Part shown: one piece after another, positions 1 to 5,535 of the stretch | Layout of the letters: each line of letters begins with the position of its first letter | How positions within the stretch are numbered: the stretch's first letter is position 1 | NCBI GenBank assembly: GCA_002748225.1 | Contig: PDRU01000046.1 | Coordinates: forward strand, 1-5,535 | Direction of reading: 5' to 3' | Length of the DNA stretch: 5,535 nucleotides | Origin: Spirochaetales bacterium | GTDB taxonomy: Bacteria; Spirochaetota; Spirochaetia; DSM-2461 | Notes under the pieces: generated by a model | What the model was told of the DNA's origin: nothing | Seen by the model: only the letters and a program-made list of their open reading frames with translations | Database searches by the model: none | Program-made: the position numbers and the translations under genes

Positions 1-73
1 AAATGACAACCGGCAGAAAAACGCTGGCGCCAAGATCCAAAAAGAATTGTACAAAAGTTTGAATTCCTTCCAT
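1..73 (-). CDS. PTS sugar transporter EIIC subunit, galactitol type (N-terminus only)
   Basis: Only the first 24 codons are in the window; the gene continues beyond base 1. The ATG is at 73-71, and an AGGAGG Shine-Dalgarno (plus-strand 79-84) sits 5 bases upstream, so the start is well supported. The visible peptide begins MEGIQTFVQFFLDLG and continues into a hydrophobic run (ASVFLPVVI), as expected for the first membrane segment. The pattern LDLGxxVxLPxVI matches my memory of the start of E. coli GatC, the membrane channel subunit that imports galactitol while EIIA/EIIB phosphorylate it. Related EIIC proteins take other polyols or sugars, so the substrate is not decided by 24 residues. Any EIIA or EIIB partner genes would lie outside the window. 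The gene has its own candidate promoter region, and it is not obviously part of the ade operon. Confidence 0.6.
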   Translation of the reverse strand, partial: MEGIQTFVQFFLDLGASVFLPVVI

Positions 74-78
74 AACTG

Positions 79-143
79 CCTCCTGTATTAGATATTACAC
101 GCCGATGAAATTATTGCAACAATAAAATGAAAAAATATTTCAT
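79..143 (-). promoter_or_regulatory. Candidate promoter/operator region of the PTS EIIC gene
   Basis: On the minus strand a -35-like TTGCAA (plus 114-119) is followed after 16 bases by a -10-like TAATAT (plus 92-97). A perfect 6-bp inverted repeat, TTATTG-CAA-CAATAA (111-125), overlaps the -35 element, as a repressor operator would. A second, wider pair, ATGAAAT (105-111) and ATTTCAT (137-143), brackets it. The predicted transcription start would fall at about base 85, right at the Shine-Dalgarno, giving a very short leader; the true -10 may therefore lie further upstream. The elements are seen in the sequence, but promoter and operator function are inferred. Confidence 0.35.
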
Positions 144-162
144 TCCAGGCATTTCCAGGCAT
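143..162. repeat. Two tandem copies of a 10-bp unit (TTCCAGGCAT)
   Basis: TTCCAGGCAT occurs at 143-152 and again, without mismatch, at 153-162. It lies in the gap between the nitroreductase stop and the PTS EIIC start, next to the inverted repeats of the candidate promoter. A 10-bp period puts both copies on the same face of the helix, which would fit an activator site, but two copies of a short unit can also arise by slippage. Function is unknown. Confidence 0.5.
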
Positions 163-182
163 TACAGGAGAAAGGAAAACGG

Positions 183-794
183 CTAGTCCTGCGGCACCTG
201 CCCGCCGGAAAAAACAATACTGCCGAGAGGCCTGCGCTGCCGCGGTTCAGTTTCCATTGCCCTTTTGTTTTCAGGCACAACATCAGCTGAAGCCGGCCAG
301 CCCACCGCCGCCGCGGTAATAACGGCAAAATCATCGGGAATGGAAAAATCGGTGCGGAGTTTCTTTCCGTCAAAACCGGCCATCTGATGAAAGGCCAGCC
401 CGCAGTCGGCGGCCTGAAGGGCCATGGCATAGGCGGCCATGCCGGCTTCATACTTTGCCCAGGGATGCTCTCCCTTCCCTCCGGGGCGGCTTGTGCGCGC
501 CATAACAAACAGCAGCCGGGGCGCGTTCAGAGCCCAGGCATTACCCGGCATTAAACACTCACGGGCTTTTCCCAGAGCCTCCGGGTTTTCCGGACCGAAG
601 GAAAGGAAACGCCAGGACTGCACATTCATGGCCGAAGGCGCCCAGCGGGCGGCTTCGAAGAGTCTGTCAAGAATCTGTTTATCTACGGGCCTGTCCGCGT
701 CAAACGCGCGCGTACTCCACCGCCCGGCAATTAAAGGATGAATATCGTTCTCCAGAGGCTCGGGCCTTAAAACAGGTACTGTATTCTTATTCAC
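183..794 (-). CDS. Nitroreductase family flavoprotein
   Basis: This is a 203-residue protein of the usual size for small FMN-dependent nitroreductase-like oxidoreductases. These enzymes use NAD(P)H to reduce nitro compounds, quinones or other acceptors and normally work as cytoplasmic homodimers with FMN at the interface. Visible family marks are the FMN phosphate-contacting RWSTR (25-29), the PSAMNVQSW segment (53-61), the central helix region GMAAYAMALQAADCG (118-132), AVGWP (163-167) and the C-terminal RRPL (187-190). The start is GTG (794-792); no ATG is nearby, and an AAAGGAG site lies 9 bases upstream. It follows ade by only 14 bases, and its Shine-Dalgarno overlaps the ade stop, so the two are very probably co-translated. 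Family assignment is firm, but the substrate cannot be read from the sequence. No clear terminator follows. Confidence 0.9.
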   Translation of the reverse strand: MNKNTVPVLRPEPLENDIHPLIAGRWSTRAFDADRPVDKQILDRLFEAARWAPSAMNVQSWRFLSFGPENPEALGKARECLMPGNAWALNAPRLLFVMARTSRPGGKGEHPWAKYEAGMAAYAMALQAADCGLAFHQMAGFDGKKLRTDFSIPDDFAVITAAAVGWPASADVVPENKRAMETEPRQRRPLGSIVFSGGQVPQD

Positions 795-803
795 TGAATT
801 GAA

Positions 804-811
804 CTCCTTTA
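804..811 (-). promoter_or_regulatory. Shine-Dalgarno of the nitroreductase gene overlapping the ade stop codon
   Basis: Read on the minus strand, the ade stop TAA (811-809) runs directly into AGGAG, forming TAAAGGAG. The GTG start of the next gene follows after 9 bases. This supports GTG as the real start and suggests translational coupling: ribosomes ending on ade would uncover or reload at this site. Confidence 0.75.
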
Positions 812-2551
812 AACCGCCACAGGCACAAACTGAAAGGTTCTGACATCAAAAAGGCCCCGCGCCGTGAGTTTTAAATCGGGAATAACAGGCAGAGCCAGAA
901 AACTCAGAGGCATAAAAGGATCCAGCTCTCCCCGGACACCCAGATGTTCATGCGCCAGAACGCTCAGTTCTTCCAGCTTCCGGACTGTTTCCTCTGCAGG
1001 GGTATCCGACATTAAACCGCCCAGAGGCAGCGGCAGCGTTCCAAGAGACTTCCCGCCCTTTGCCGCCACGGATATGCCGCCGCCGCAGGCTCTCAAACTT
1101 TCCAAAGCTGCCAGAATAGCGTCATCGTCATCGCCCACGGCAATCAGGTTGTGCGAATCATGGGCAATGCTGGACGCGGCAGCTCCGTTTTTCAGGCCGT
1201 ACCCCTGCACAATACCCACTCCTGTCAGACCGCTGGCGCGGTGCCGTTCAACAACCACAAGTTTCAGCAGATCCCTGCCGGGATCGGGAACAAAGAAGCC
1301 GTTGTCATCGGTGGGAACATCCAGTTCCAAAGCTCCGGTCAGCAGGGAACCGGCTGTCATTTTAATAACCCGGGCCCGGCCTTTGGGAATATGCAGATTG
1401 AGTTTATCCCTCTTTAGAGCTGCCGTCTTTACGGTATCCAGTACAGGTGAATTATCACATTGGGGCAGAGCCTTCAGCAGCTTCCCTTTCCGGGCTACAG
1501 GTTCTCCGCCCTGAAAAACTTCCAGGGCACGGAAGTCGGCCAGTTCACCTTCCAGTACCACAAAATCCGCGCGCCGTCCGGGAGCCAGGGCCCCCCTGTC
1601 ATTCAGGTTGTAGGTTTCCGCCGCGTTCAGAGTAGCCAGCCGCACCGCTTCAACAGGATCGAATCCCATACCAGCCGCTTTCCGGATATTAAAATCTATA
1701 TGCCCCTCTTTCATAATATCGTTGGGAAGTTTGTCATCCGTACAGAAAGCACAGCGGCGGGCAGTCCGGGAATTCACCTCGGGAATAAGTGCTGCCAAAT
1801 CCCGGGCGGCCGTACCTTCCCGGATAAGAATTTTCATACCCAGCTGCAGGCGTTCTTTCATTTCCTGCGCGGCAGCACACTCATGATCCGTACCAATACC
1901 CGCCGCGCTGTAGGCGGTCAGCTGTATTCCGCAAAGCCCCGGGCTGTGTCCGTCCACATGTTTGCCGTGTTCCCGGGCCATGGCAATTTTAGCCACCATG
2001 GATTCATCAGCCGCGGCCACAGCCGGATAATCCATTACCTCTCCCAGCCCCAGTACACGGGGATGATCAATGAGTTCTGCCAGATTCTCCGCTTTCAAAA
2101 CCGCTCCGGCATCTTCAAACGCCGTAGCCGGAACACAGGAGGGAAGCATAACAAATACCGACAGAGGCACATTCTCCGAAGCATCCAGAATCCACCGTAT
2201 GCCGTCCAAACCGCAGACATTGGCTATTTCATGCGGATCGGCCACCACCGTTGTGGTGCCCCGGGGAACCGTCAGGGAAGCAAATCCGGCAGGACCGTGC
2301 AGAGAGCTTTCAATATGCACATGGGCATCAATAAGCCCGGGAACCACCAGACGTCCCTGCACATCATGCTCAGTTTTTCCCCTGTATCTTCCTGACGGTC
2401 CTAAAGCCGCAATCCGGCCCTGATAAACCGCCATGTCGCCTTCCACCAGCTCTCCGGAAAAAACATCAAGAAAACGTCCGTTCTTTACAAGAAGATCGGC
2501 AGGTTCCCTTCCTGAAGCAACGTGAATAAGCGAAGAAATATACTGAATCAT
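809..2551 (-). CDS. ade: Adenine deaminase
   Basis: This 580-residue amidohydrolase converts adenine to hypoxanthine plus ammonia, feeding purine salvage in the cytoplasm. Its length is typical of bacterial Ade/AdeC. A short N-terminal beta domain (about 1-70) leads into the metal-binding barrel. Metal and active-site signatures are visible in order: DAHVHIESS with the HxH at 77/79, DPHEIANV (105-112), the GLGEVMDYP segment with Glu171, DGHSPG with His202, TDHE with His223, and CTDD with Asp272/273. The returning segment GALAPGRRADFVVL closes the amidohydrolase fold, and roughly the last 180 residues form the adenine-deaminase-specific C-terminal domain. The ATG (2551-2549) has GGAGGG 6 bases upstream. 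It lies between a TetR-type regulator and a nitroreductase gene, all on the same strand. No purine riboswitch is recognisable in the 92-base upstream gap. It appears intact. Confidence 0.96.
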   Translation of the reverse strand: MIQYISSLIHVASGREPADLLVKNGRFLDVFSGELVEGDMAVYQGRIAALGPSGRYRGKTEHDVQGRLVVPGLIDAHVHIESSLHGPAGFASLTVPRGTTTVVADPHEIANVCGLDGIRWILDASENVPLSVFVMLPSCVPATAFEDAGAVLKAENLAELIDHPRVLGLGEVMDYPAVAAADESMVAKIAMAREHGKHVDGHSPGLCGIQLTAYSAAGIGTDHECAAAQEMKERLQLGMKILIREGTAARDLAALIPEVNSRTARRCAFCTDDKLPNDIMKEGHIDFNIRKAAGMGFDPVEAVRLATLNAAETYNLNDRGALAPGRRADFVVLEGELADFRALEVFQGGEPVARKGKLLKALPQCDNSPVLDTVKTAALKRDKLNLHIPKGRARVIKMTAGSLLTGALELDVPTDDNGFFVPDPGRDLLKLVVVERHRASGLTGVGIVQGYGLKNGAAASSIAHDSHNLIAVGDDDDAILAALESLRACGGGISVAAKGGKSLGTLPLPLGGLMSDTPAEETVRKLEELSVLAHEHLGVRGELDPFMPLSFLALPVIPDLKLTARGLFDVRTFQFVPVAV

Positions 2552-2643
2552 ACTGAGCCCTCCAGTGCGGCATTCCCGGCAAACGGAAATGTCTTCACTC
2601 AGTATAACCCAGGAATTACAGAGACGGGAGAAAAATATGCATT

Positions 2644-3237
2644 TCAGTTTTTACGCAGTCCTTCAAGAAAGGCTTCAAGAACCTGAAGAGTGTTTTTGGG
2701 GTCAACCATATTCAAAATAGCCAAACGGAACATGTAGGCCTGAACAAGATCCATAATATTCAACGCGGTTTCTTCCACCGGAACAGGGCGGATTTCTCCG
2801 TTCTTTATTCCCTGCCTGAGCATACGGCGGATCAAATGATCCAGTTTAACGGTTCTGCGGCGGATCTCCGTCGGGAAATTCAGATCATCCCGGCGTTTCT
2901 GAACAACAAAATCGCCCAGACTGGTAATGAAGTCGCGGCTGTACCAGCACCGAAGTACAATATCAGAGGTAAAACGCTGAATCTGCGCCAGCATGGACCC
3001 GGTATGATTCAGGGCATTTTTGTAGCTGGAAAACATCTTGTCCGTGTAGTACTTTACCGCGTAAGTAAAAATTTCTTCCTTGTCGCGGAAATACAGATAC
3101 AGCGTAGGACGGGATATTCTGCACACCTCGGCCAGCTGCGAAAGACTGGTATTCTGATACCCGTTTTCGGCAAACAGCCGGAAGGCCGCTCTGAGAATGC
3201 TGACTTTTCTCTGTTCATGGTCAATTATTTTCGGCAC
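2644..3237 (-). CDS. TetR/AcrR family transcriptional regulator
   Basis: This 197-residue protein has the classic layout of the family: a conserved N-terminal DNA-binding domain and a divergent all-helical ligand/dimer domain. The first helix is about residues 10-25 (RKVSILRAAFRLFAENG). The helix-turn-helix follows at about 31-50, with LSQLAEVCRISRPTLYLYF and the usual DKEEIF continuation. The remainder, about 60-197, shows no recognisable ligand signature. The start is GTG (3237-3235), the only usable start before an in-frame stop upstream; no convincing Shine-Dalgarno stands at the normal distance (the nearest AAAAAGG is 15 bases away). It is separated from the fatty-acid operon by a terminator and followed 92 bases later by ade. 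It may regulate itself, ade and the nitroreductase gene, but a role in fatty-acid control cannot be excluded. Confidence 0.9.
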   Translation of the reverse strand: MPKIIDHEQRKVSILRAAFRLFAENGYQNTSLSQLAEVCRISRPTLYLYFRDKEEIFTYAVKYYTDKMFSSYKNALNHTGSMLAQIQRFTSDIVLRCWYSRDFITSLGDFVVQKRRDDLNFPTEIRRRTVKLDHLIRRMLRQGIKNGEIRPVPVEETALNIMDLVQAYMFRLAILNMVDPKNTLQVLEAFLEGLRKN

Positions 3238-3275
3238 TGGTATAACTAATAACCTTTTTCAGCAATAAAATGAAG

Positions 3276-3289
3276 CCCTGTACACAGGG
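3276..3289. promoter_or_regulatory. Candidate operator upstream of the TetR-type regulator
   Basis: CCCTGT-AC-ACAGGG is an interrupted palindrome with perfect 6-bp arms and a 2-bp centre. Its inner edge lies 38 bases upstream of the GTG start of the regulator and just after the terminator of the preceding operon. TetR-family proteins usually bind such palindromes and often repress their own gene, so the position fits. I saw no second copy in the other two intergenic gaps. Operator function is inferred. Confidence 0.4.
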
Positions 3290-3299
3290 AAATTGCCTT

Positions 3300-3334
3300 A
3301 AAACCCGCGGAAGACTGCTGCTGCCGCGGGCTTT
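3300..3334 (-). terminator. Rho-independent terminator of the fabF-fabZ/fabV operon
   Basis: On the minus strand, 12 bases after the stop of the fusion gene, AAAG-CCCGCGG (3334-3324) can pair with CCGCGGG-TTTT (3310-3300). This gives a 7-bp GC-only stem, extendable by one G-U and three A-U pairs, with a 13-base loop and a run of four Ts at the 3' end. The run is short but the stem is strong. It isolates the fatty-acid operon from the regulator gene downstream. Confidence 0.8.
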
Positions 3335-3346
3335 ACCGAATAAGCC

Positions 3347-4783
3347 CTACCCCAGAGTATCCACTTCAGCATTGTAATCAATGCCGTCCCAGTCAAAACC
3401 ATGCATCCGCATAAAGTCCTGCCGGAAACCGGCAATATCAGTCTTCTGTTCCAGATTTTCGGTTGTTACCGAATCCCAGCGGGCAGAAACTTCAGACTGA
3501 ACATCTTCACGCATTTCCCAGTCGTCCAGACGTACCAGGCCTTCAGCGTCACGGACAGTTCCCCCGGACCCGTAAATTTTCTGCGACAGCATGCGCTGCA
3601 TCTGTTCAATACAGCCCTCATGAATTCCTTTTTCCTTCATCACCATGTAAAGCAGCGAAATATAAAGAGGAACCACGGGAATAACCGAACTGGCCCGGGT
3701 AACAACGGCTTTATTAACCGAAACAAACGCCTCACCGCCGTCCGCAGACAAAAACTGATTCAGTTCCACCGCAGTCTTCTCCAGATGCTTTTTGGCTGAC
3801 CCTATGGTTCCGTCCCTGTAAACGGCAAAAGTAATTTCCGGGCCAATGTAGGAATACGCCACTGTCTTGGCAGCCGGCGCAAGAACACCGGCTTCCTTGA
3901 GGGCCTTAACCCACAGCATCCAGTCCGCACCGCCCATTACTTTAACGGTAGTGGCTTCCTCTTCTCCTTCGGCAGGTTTAACAGAAGCCGTATCAACGGT
4001 TCCCTTCAGAAAATCAACAGATTTAGCCGTGTAAGTTTTTCCCAGAGGCTTCAGAACCGACCTGTACTGTTCGCCGGTATCGGGATCTGTCCGGACCGGA
4101 GACGCAATGGAATACACCACAAGATCGACAGCGCCAAAGAGCTCTTTAATTTTCCCAATAACCTCTTTCCGGGTTTCATGCGAAAAAACATCGGCATTAA
4201 TGCTTTCGGCAGTCAGACCGGCTTTCCGGGCCGCTTCATCGAAATATTTATTGTTGTACCAGCCGGGACTGGCCGGCTTGCGCTCTGTGGGAGCCCTTTC
4301 AAGAGAAACATTCAGGGTACCGGCTCCCCCGCCGAATGCGGCAGCTATACGGGTTGCCAGACCATAACCGTTCGAACCGCCCAGAACCAGAACCCTTTTG
4401 GGCATATCAATGGGCGGCTGACTTTTAACATACGCAATTTGTTTATCAAGTGATTTTTTCAAACCGCCCGGATGGGCTGTCAGGCATACGCCGCCTATTA
4501 TTTTCGGTTGGAATTTGGCCTTGTCTACTGTAGCCAGAAAAAACAGTTTGTCTCCGAGTATTCCCGACTGGGCCACACCCGCGCCTCCGCACTGGGCCAT
4601 GGACTCTACCAGAATAACACCCGGAACCACAGGATAACCGGGAAAATGCCCCTGAAAAAAGAAGTCACTGTCGGTGTATTTGCGAATACCAACTATCTTT
4701 TTGTCGGAAACCTCTACGAGCTTGTCGACAAACAGAAAGGGCTCACGGTGCGGAAGCAGCTCTTTAACATCCTTAAATTCCAT
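3347..4783 (-). CDS. fabV: FabZ (partial)-FabV fusion: 3-hydroxyacyl-ACP dehydratase segment joined to trans-2-enoyl-ACP reductase
   Basis: A single 478-residue frame carries two fatty-acid elongation modules. Residues 1-91 match FabZ: LLPHREPFLFVD (9-20), the catalytic-His motif FFQGHFPGYPVVPGV with His46, the catalytic Glu60 in LVESMAQ, and FFLATVDKAKF. FabZ normally runs on another ~45-50 residues, about three strands of the hot-dog sheet, and these are missing. From Gln92 the protein is FabV, which reduces enoyl-ACP with NAD(P)H: CLTAHP (100-105), nucleotide-binding GGSNGYGLATR (135-145), PGWYNN (173-178), Tyr312 in AYSYIGPE, and the catalytic Tyr322-x8-Lys331-Lys332. The FabV part looks complete except for the first two or three residues. 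The ATG has AAGGAG 7 bases upstream. fabF ends 24 bases before it and a terminator follows, so this is the last gene of the operon. The reductase is very likely active; the dehydratase half is doubtful. Confidence 0.9.
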   Translation of the reverse strand: MEFKDVKELLPHREPFLFVDKLVEVSDKKIVGIRKYTDSDFFFQGHFPGYPVVPGVILVESMAQCGGAGVAQSGILGDKLFFLATVDKAKFQPKIIGGVCLTAHPGGLKKSLDKQIAYVKSQPPIDMPKRVLVLGGSNGYGLATRIAAAFGGGAGTLNVSLERAPTERKPASPGWYNNKYFDEAARKAGLTAESINADVFSHETRKEVIGKIKELFGAVDLVVYSIASPVRTDPDTGEQYRSVLKPLGKTYTAKSVDFLKGTVDTASVKPAEGEEEATTVKVMGGADWMLWVKALKEAGVLAPAAKTVAYSYIGPEITFAVYRDGTIGSAKKHLEKTAVELNQFLSADGGEAFVSVNKAVVTRASSVIPVVPLYISLLYMVMKEKGIHEGCIEQMQRMLSQKIYGSGGTVRDAEGLVRLDDWEMREDVQSEVSARWDSVTTENLEQKTDIAGFRQDFMRMHGFDWDGIDYNAEVDTLG

Positions 4784-4790
4784 TTTTTTA

Positions 4791-4796
4791 CTCCTT
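4791..4796 (-). promoter_or_regulatory. Shine-Dalgarno of the FabZ-FabV fusion gene
   Basis: AAGGAG on the minus strand stands 7 bases before the ATG at 4783, inside the 24-base gap after fabF. It matters because it places translation initiation at the FabZ end of the fusion. No comparable site exists near the FabV end, so both modules should be made as one polypeptide. Confidence 0.8.
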
Positions 4797-4807
4797 GTCC
4801 AGACTGA

Positions 4808-5535
4808 TTACGCGTCAAACTTCCTGAAAAGAAGTGTACCGTTATGTCCGCCGAAACCAAGGTTGTCGGACATAACAACTTTCAGGTCCGCCTTGCGTCC
4901 CTTATGGGGCACATAATCCAGATCACACTTTTCATCCGGCTCATCCAGGTTAATGGTAGGCGGAACAAATCCGTCACGGAGAGCCAGCAGACTGATTATA
5001 GCCTCAATACCCCCGGCACCGCCAACCATGTGTCCGGTCATGGACTTGGTGGAAGAAATGGGAATTTTATACGCGTGGTCTCCCAGAGCCTTTTTGAAAG
5101 ACATGGTTTCCAGAGGATCATTGGTGGGTGTGGAAGTTCCGTGAGCGTTAATGTAATCAATATCCTCCGGCCGCATTCCGGCATCGGCGAGAGCCCATTT
5201 AATGGACCGGGCCAGACCGTTTCCTTCAACATCGGGGCTGGTCAGGTGGTAGGCATCGCAGCTCATGCCGTAACCGGCCACTTCCGCGTAAATCCAGGCC
5301 CCCCTTTCCAGAGCATGTTCCAGCTCTTCCAGAATAAGAATACCCGAACCTTCCGACATAATAAAACCGTCGCGGTCCTTGTCAAAAGGACGGCTGGCCT
5401 TCTGCGGAGTAGAATTGTATCCCATCGAAAGTGCGGTCAGTTTAACAAAACCGGCAATACCGAACGGGGTAATGGCAGCCTCCATTCCTCCGGTTACAGC
5501 CGCGTCAATCTGTCCCAGCCTTATGGCATTATACG
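4808..5535 (-). CDS. fabF: Beta-ketoacyl-ACP synthase II (FabF), C-terminal part
   Basis: The frame is open to the window edge and encodes the last ~242 residues of a protein normally a little over 400 residues long; the N-terminal part with the nucleophilic Cys is outside. FabF condenses acyl-ACP with malonyl-ACP in the elongation cycle. Visible marks are TGGMEAAITPFGIAGF, the RPFDKDRDGFIMSEGSG loop, the catalytic His in NAHGTSTP (codon at 5143-5141), the STKSMTGHMVGGAG segment with the Lys and second active-site His (codon at 5032-5030), and the C-terminal NLGFGGHNG. The usual Thr of GFGGTN is His here, a variation I recall from other KAS enzymes. An in-frame ATG at 5485 is internal (Met of TGGMEAA) and is not the start. 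It ends 24 bases before the FabZ-FabV gene, which acts on the same substrates, so the two form an operon. Confidence 0.95.
   Translation of the reverse strand, partial: YNAIRLGQIDAAVTGGMEAAITPFGIAGFVKLTALSMGYNSTPQKASRPFDKDRDGFIMSEGSGILILEELEHALERGAWIYAEVAGYGMSCDAYHLTSPDVEGNGLARSIKWALADAGMRPEDIDYINAHGTSTPTNDPLETMSFKKALGDHAYKIPISSTKSMTGHMVGGAGGIEAIISLLALRDGFVPPTINLDEPDEKCDLDYVPHKGRKADLKVVMSDNLGFGGHNGTLLFRKFDA

Noticed and set aside
140..508. A 122-codon minus-strand open frame overlapping the nitroreductase gene
   Set aside because: It is an alternative frame of the same region, rich in Pro, Trp and Arg, with no family resemblance. The overlapping frame carries clear nitroreductase motifs.
1460..2395. 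A 311-codon open frame on the plus strand opposite ade
   Set aside because: It lies wholly inside the well-supported adenine deaminase gene. Its translation is rich in Arg, His, Gly and Ser with no recognisable domain, as expected for an antisense shadow, and it has no convincing Shine-Dalgarno.
2552..2643. Possible purine riboswitch before adenine deaminase
   Set aside because: The gap is 92 bases and lacks the conserved purine-aptamer core and P1 pairing. Only weak short inverted repeats and a TATACT box without a -35 partner are visible.
3347..4783. Sequencing frameshift as the explanation of the FabZ-FabV joint
   Set aside because: Both halves are in the same frame across the joint and no second frame contains the missing FabZ tail. 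A simple base insertion or loss cannot explain it; only an in-frame deletion or a genuine fusion can.
4953..5144. Plus-strand open frame opposite fabF, and similar plus-strand frames opposite the FabZ-FabV gene
   Set aside because: All are fully antisense to confidently identified genes and have no domain or start-signal support.

Overview
The window reads as a compact, protein-coding stretch of a bacterial chromosome with moderate GC content. All six genes are on the minus strand, and gaps are short (14 to 109 bases). Most starts have clear AGGAG-type Shine-Dalgarno sites. The best taxonomic guess is a spirochaete of the Treponema/Spirochaetaceae kind. The enoyl-ACP reductase is of the FabV class and shares, as far as I recall, long diagnostic stretches with the Treponema denticola enzyme (for example the ASPVRTDPDTG and AYSYIGPE segments). 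This is recall, not a computed search. No mobile elements, CRISPR arrays, tRNAs or rRNAs are visible.

Read in the direction of transcription (high to low coordinates), the window opens with the C-terminal 60% of a beta-ketoacyl-ACP synthase II (fabF, 5535-4808). After 24 bases comes a 478-residue fusion protein (4783-3347). Its first ~91 residues are the catalytic N-terminal part of a FabZ 3-hydroxyacyl-ACP dehydratase, and the rest is an essentially whole FabV enoyl-ACP reductase. The pair forms a fatty-acid elongation operon that ends in a Rho-independent terminator (3334-3300).

After the terminator a second block begins: a TetR/AcrR-type regulator (3237-2644, GTG start), adenine deaminase (ade, 2551-809) and a small nitroreductase-family flavoprotein (794-183, GTG start). 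The Shine-Dalgarno of the nitroreductase gene overlaps the ade stop codon. No strong terminator separates the regulator from ade, so the three could be co-transcribed. A 14-bp interrupted palindrome lies upstream of the regulator and is a candidate operator.

At the low-coordinate edge, the first 24 codons of a galactitol-type PTS EIIC membrane subunit start at 73 and run off the window. Its 109-bp upstream region holds nested inverted repeats, a candidate promoter and a tandem 10-bp repeat.

The item most worth a second look is the FabZ-FabV fusion. The dehydratase half keeps both catalytic residues but stops before the last ~45-50 residues of a normal FabZ, and FabV follows in frame at once. 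It is either a real gene fusion created by deletion, with possible loss of dehydratase function, or an assembly or strain-specific deletion artefact. The other genes look ordinary.
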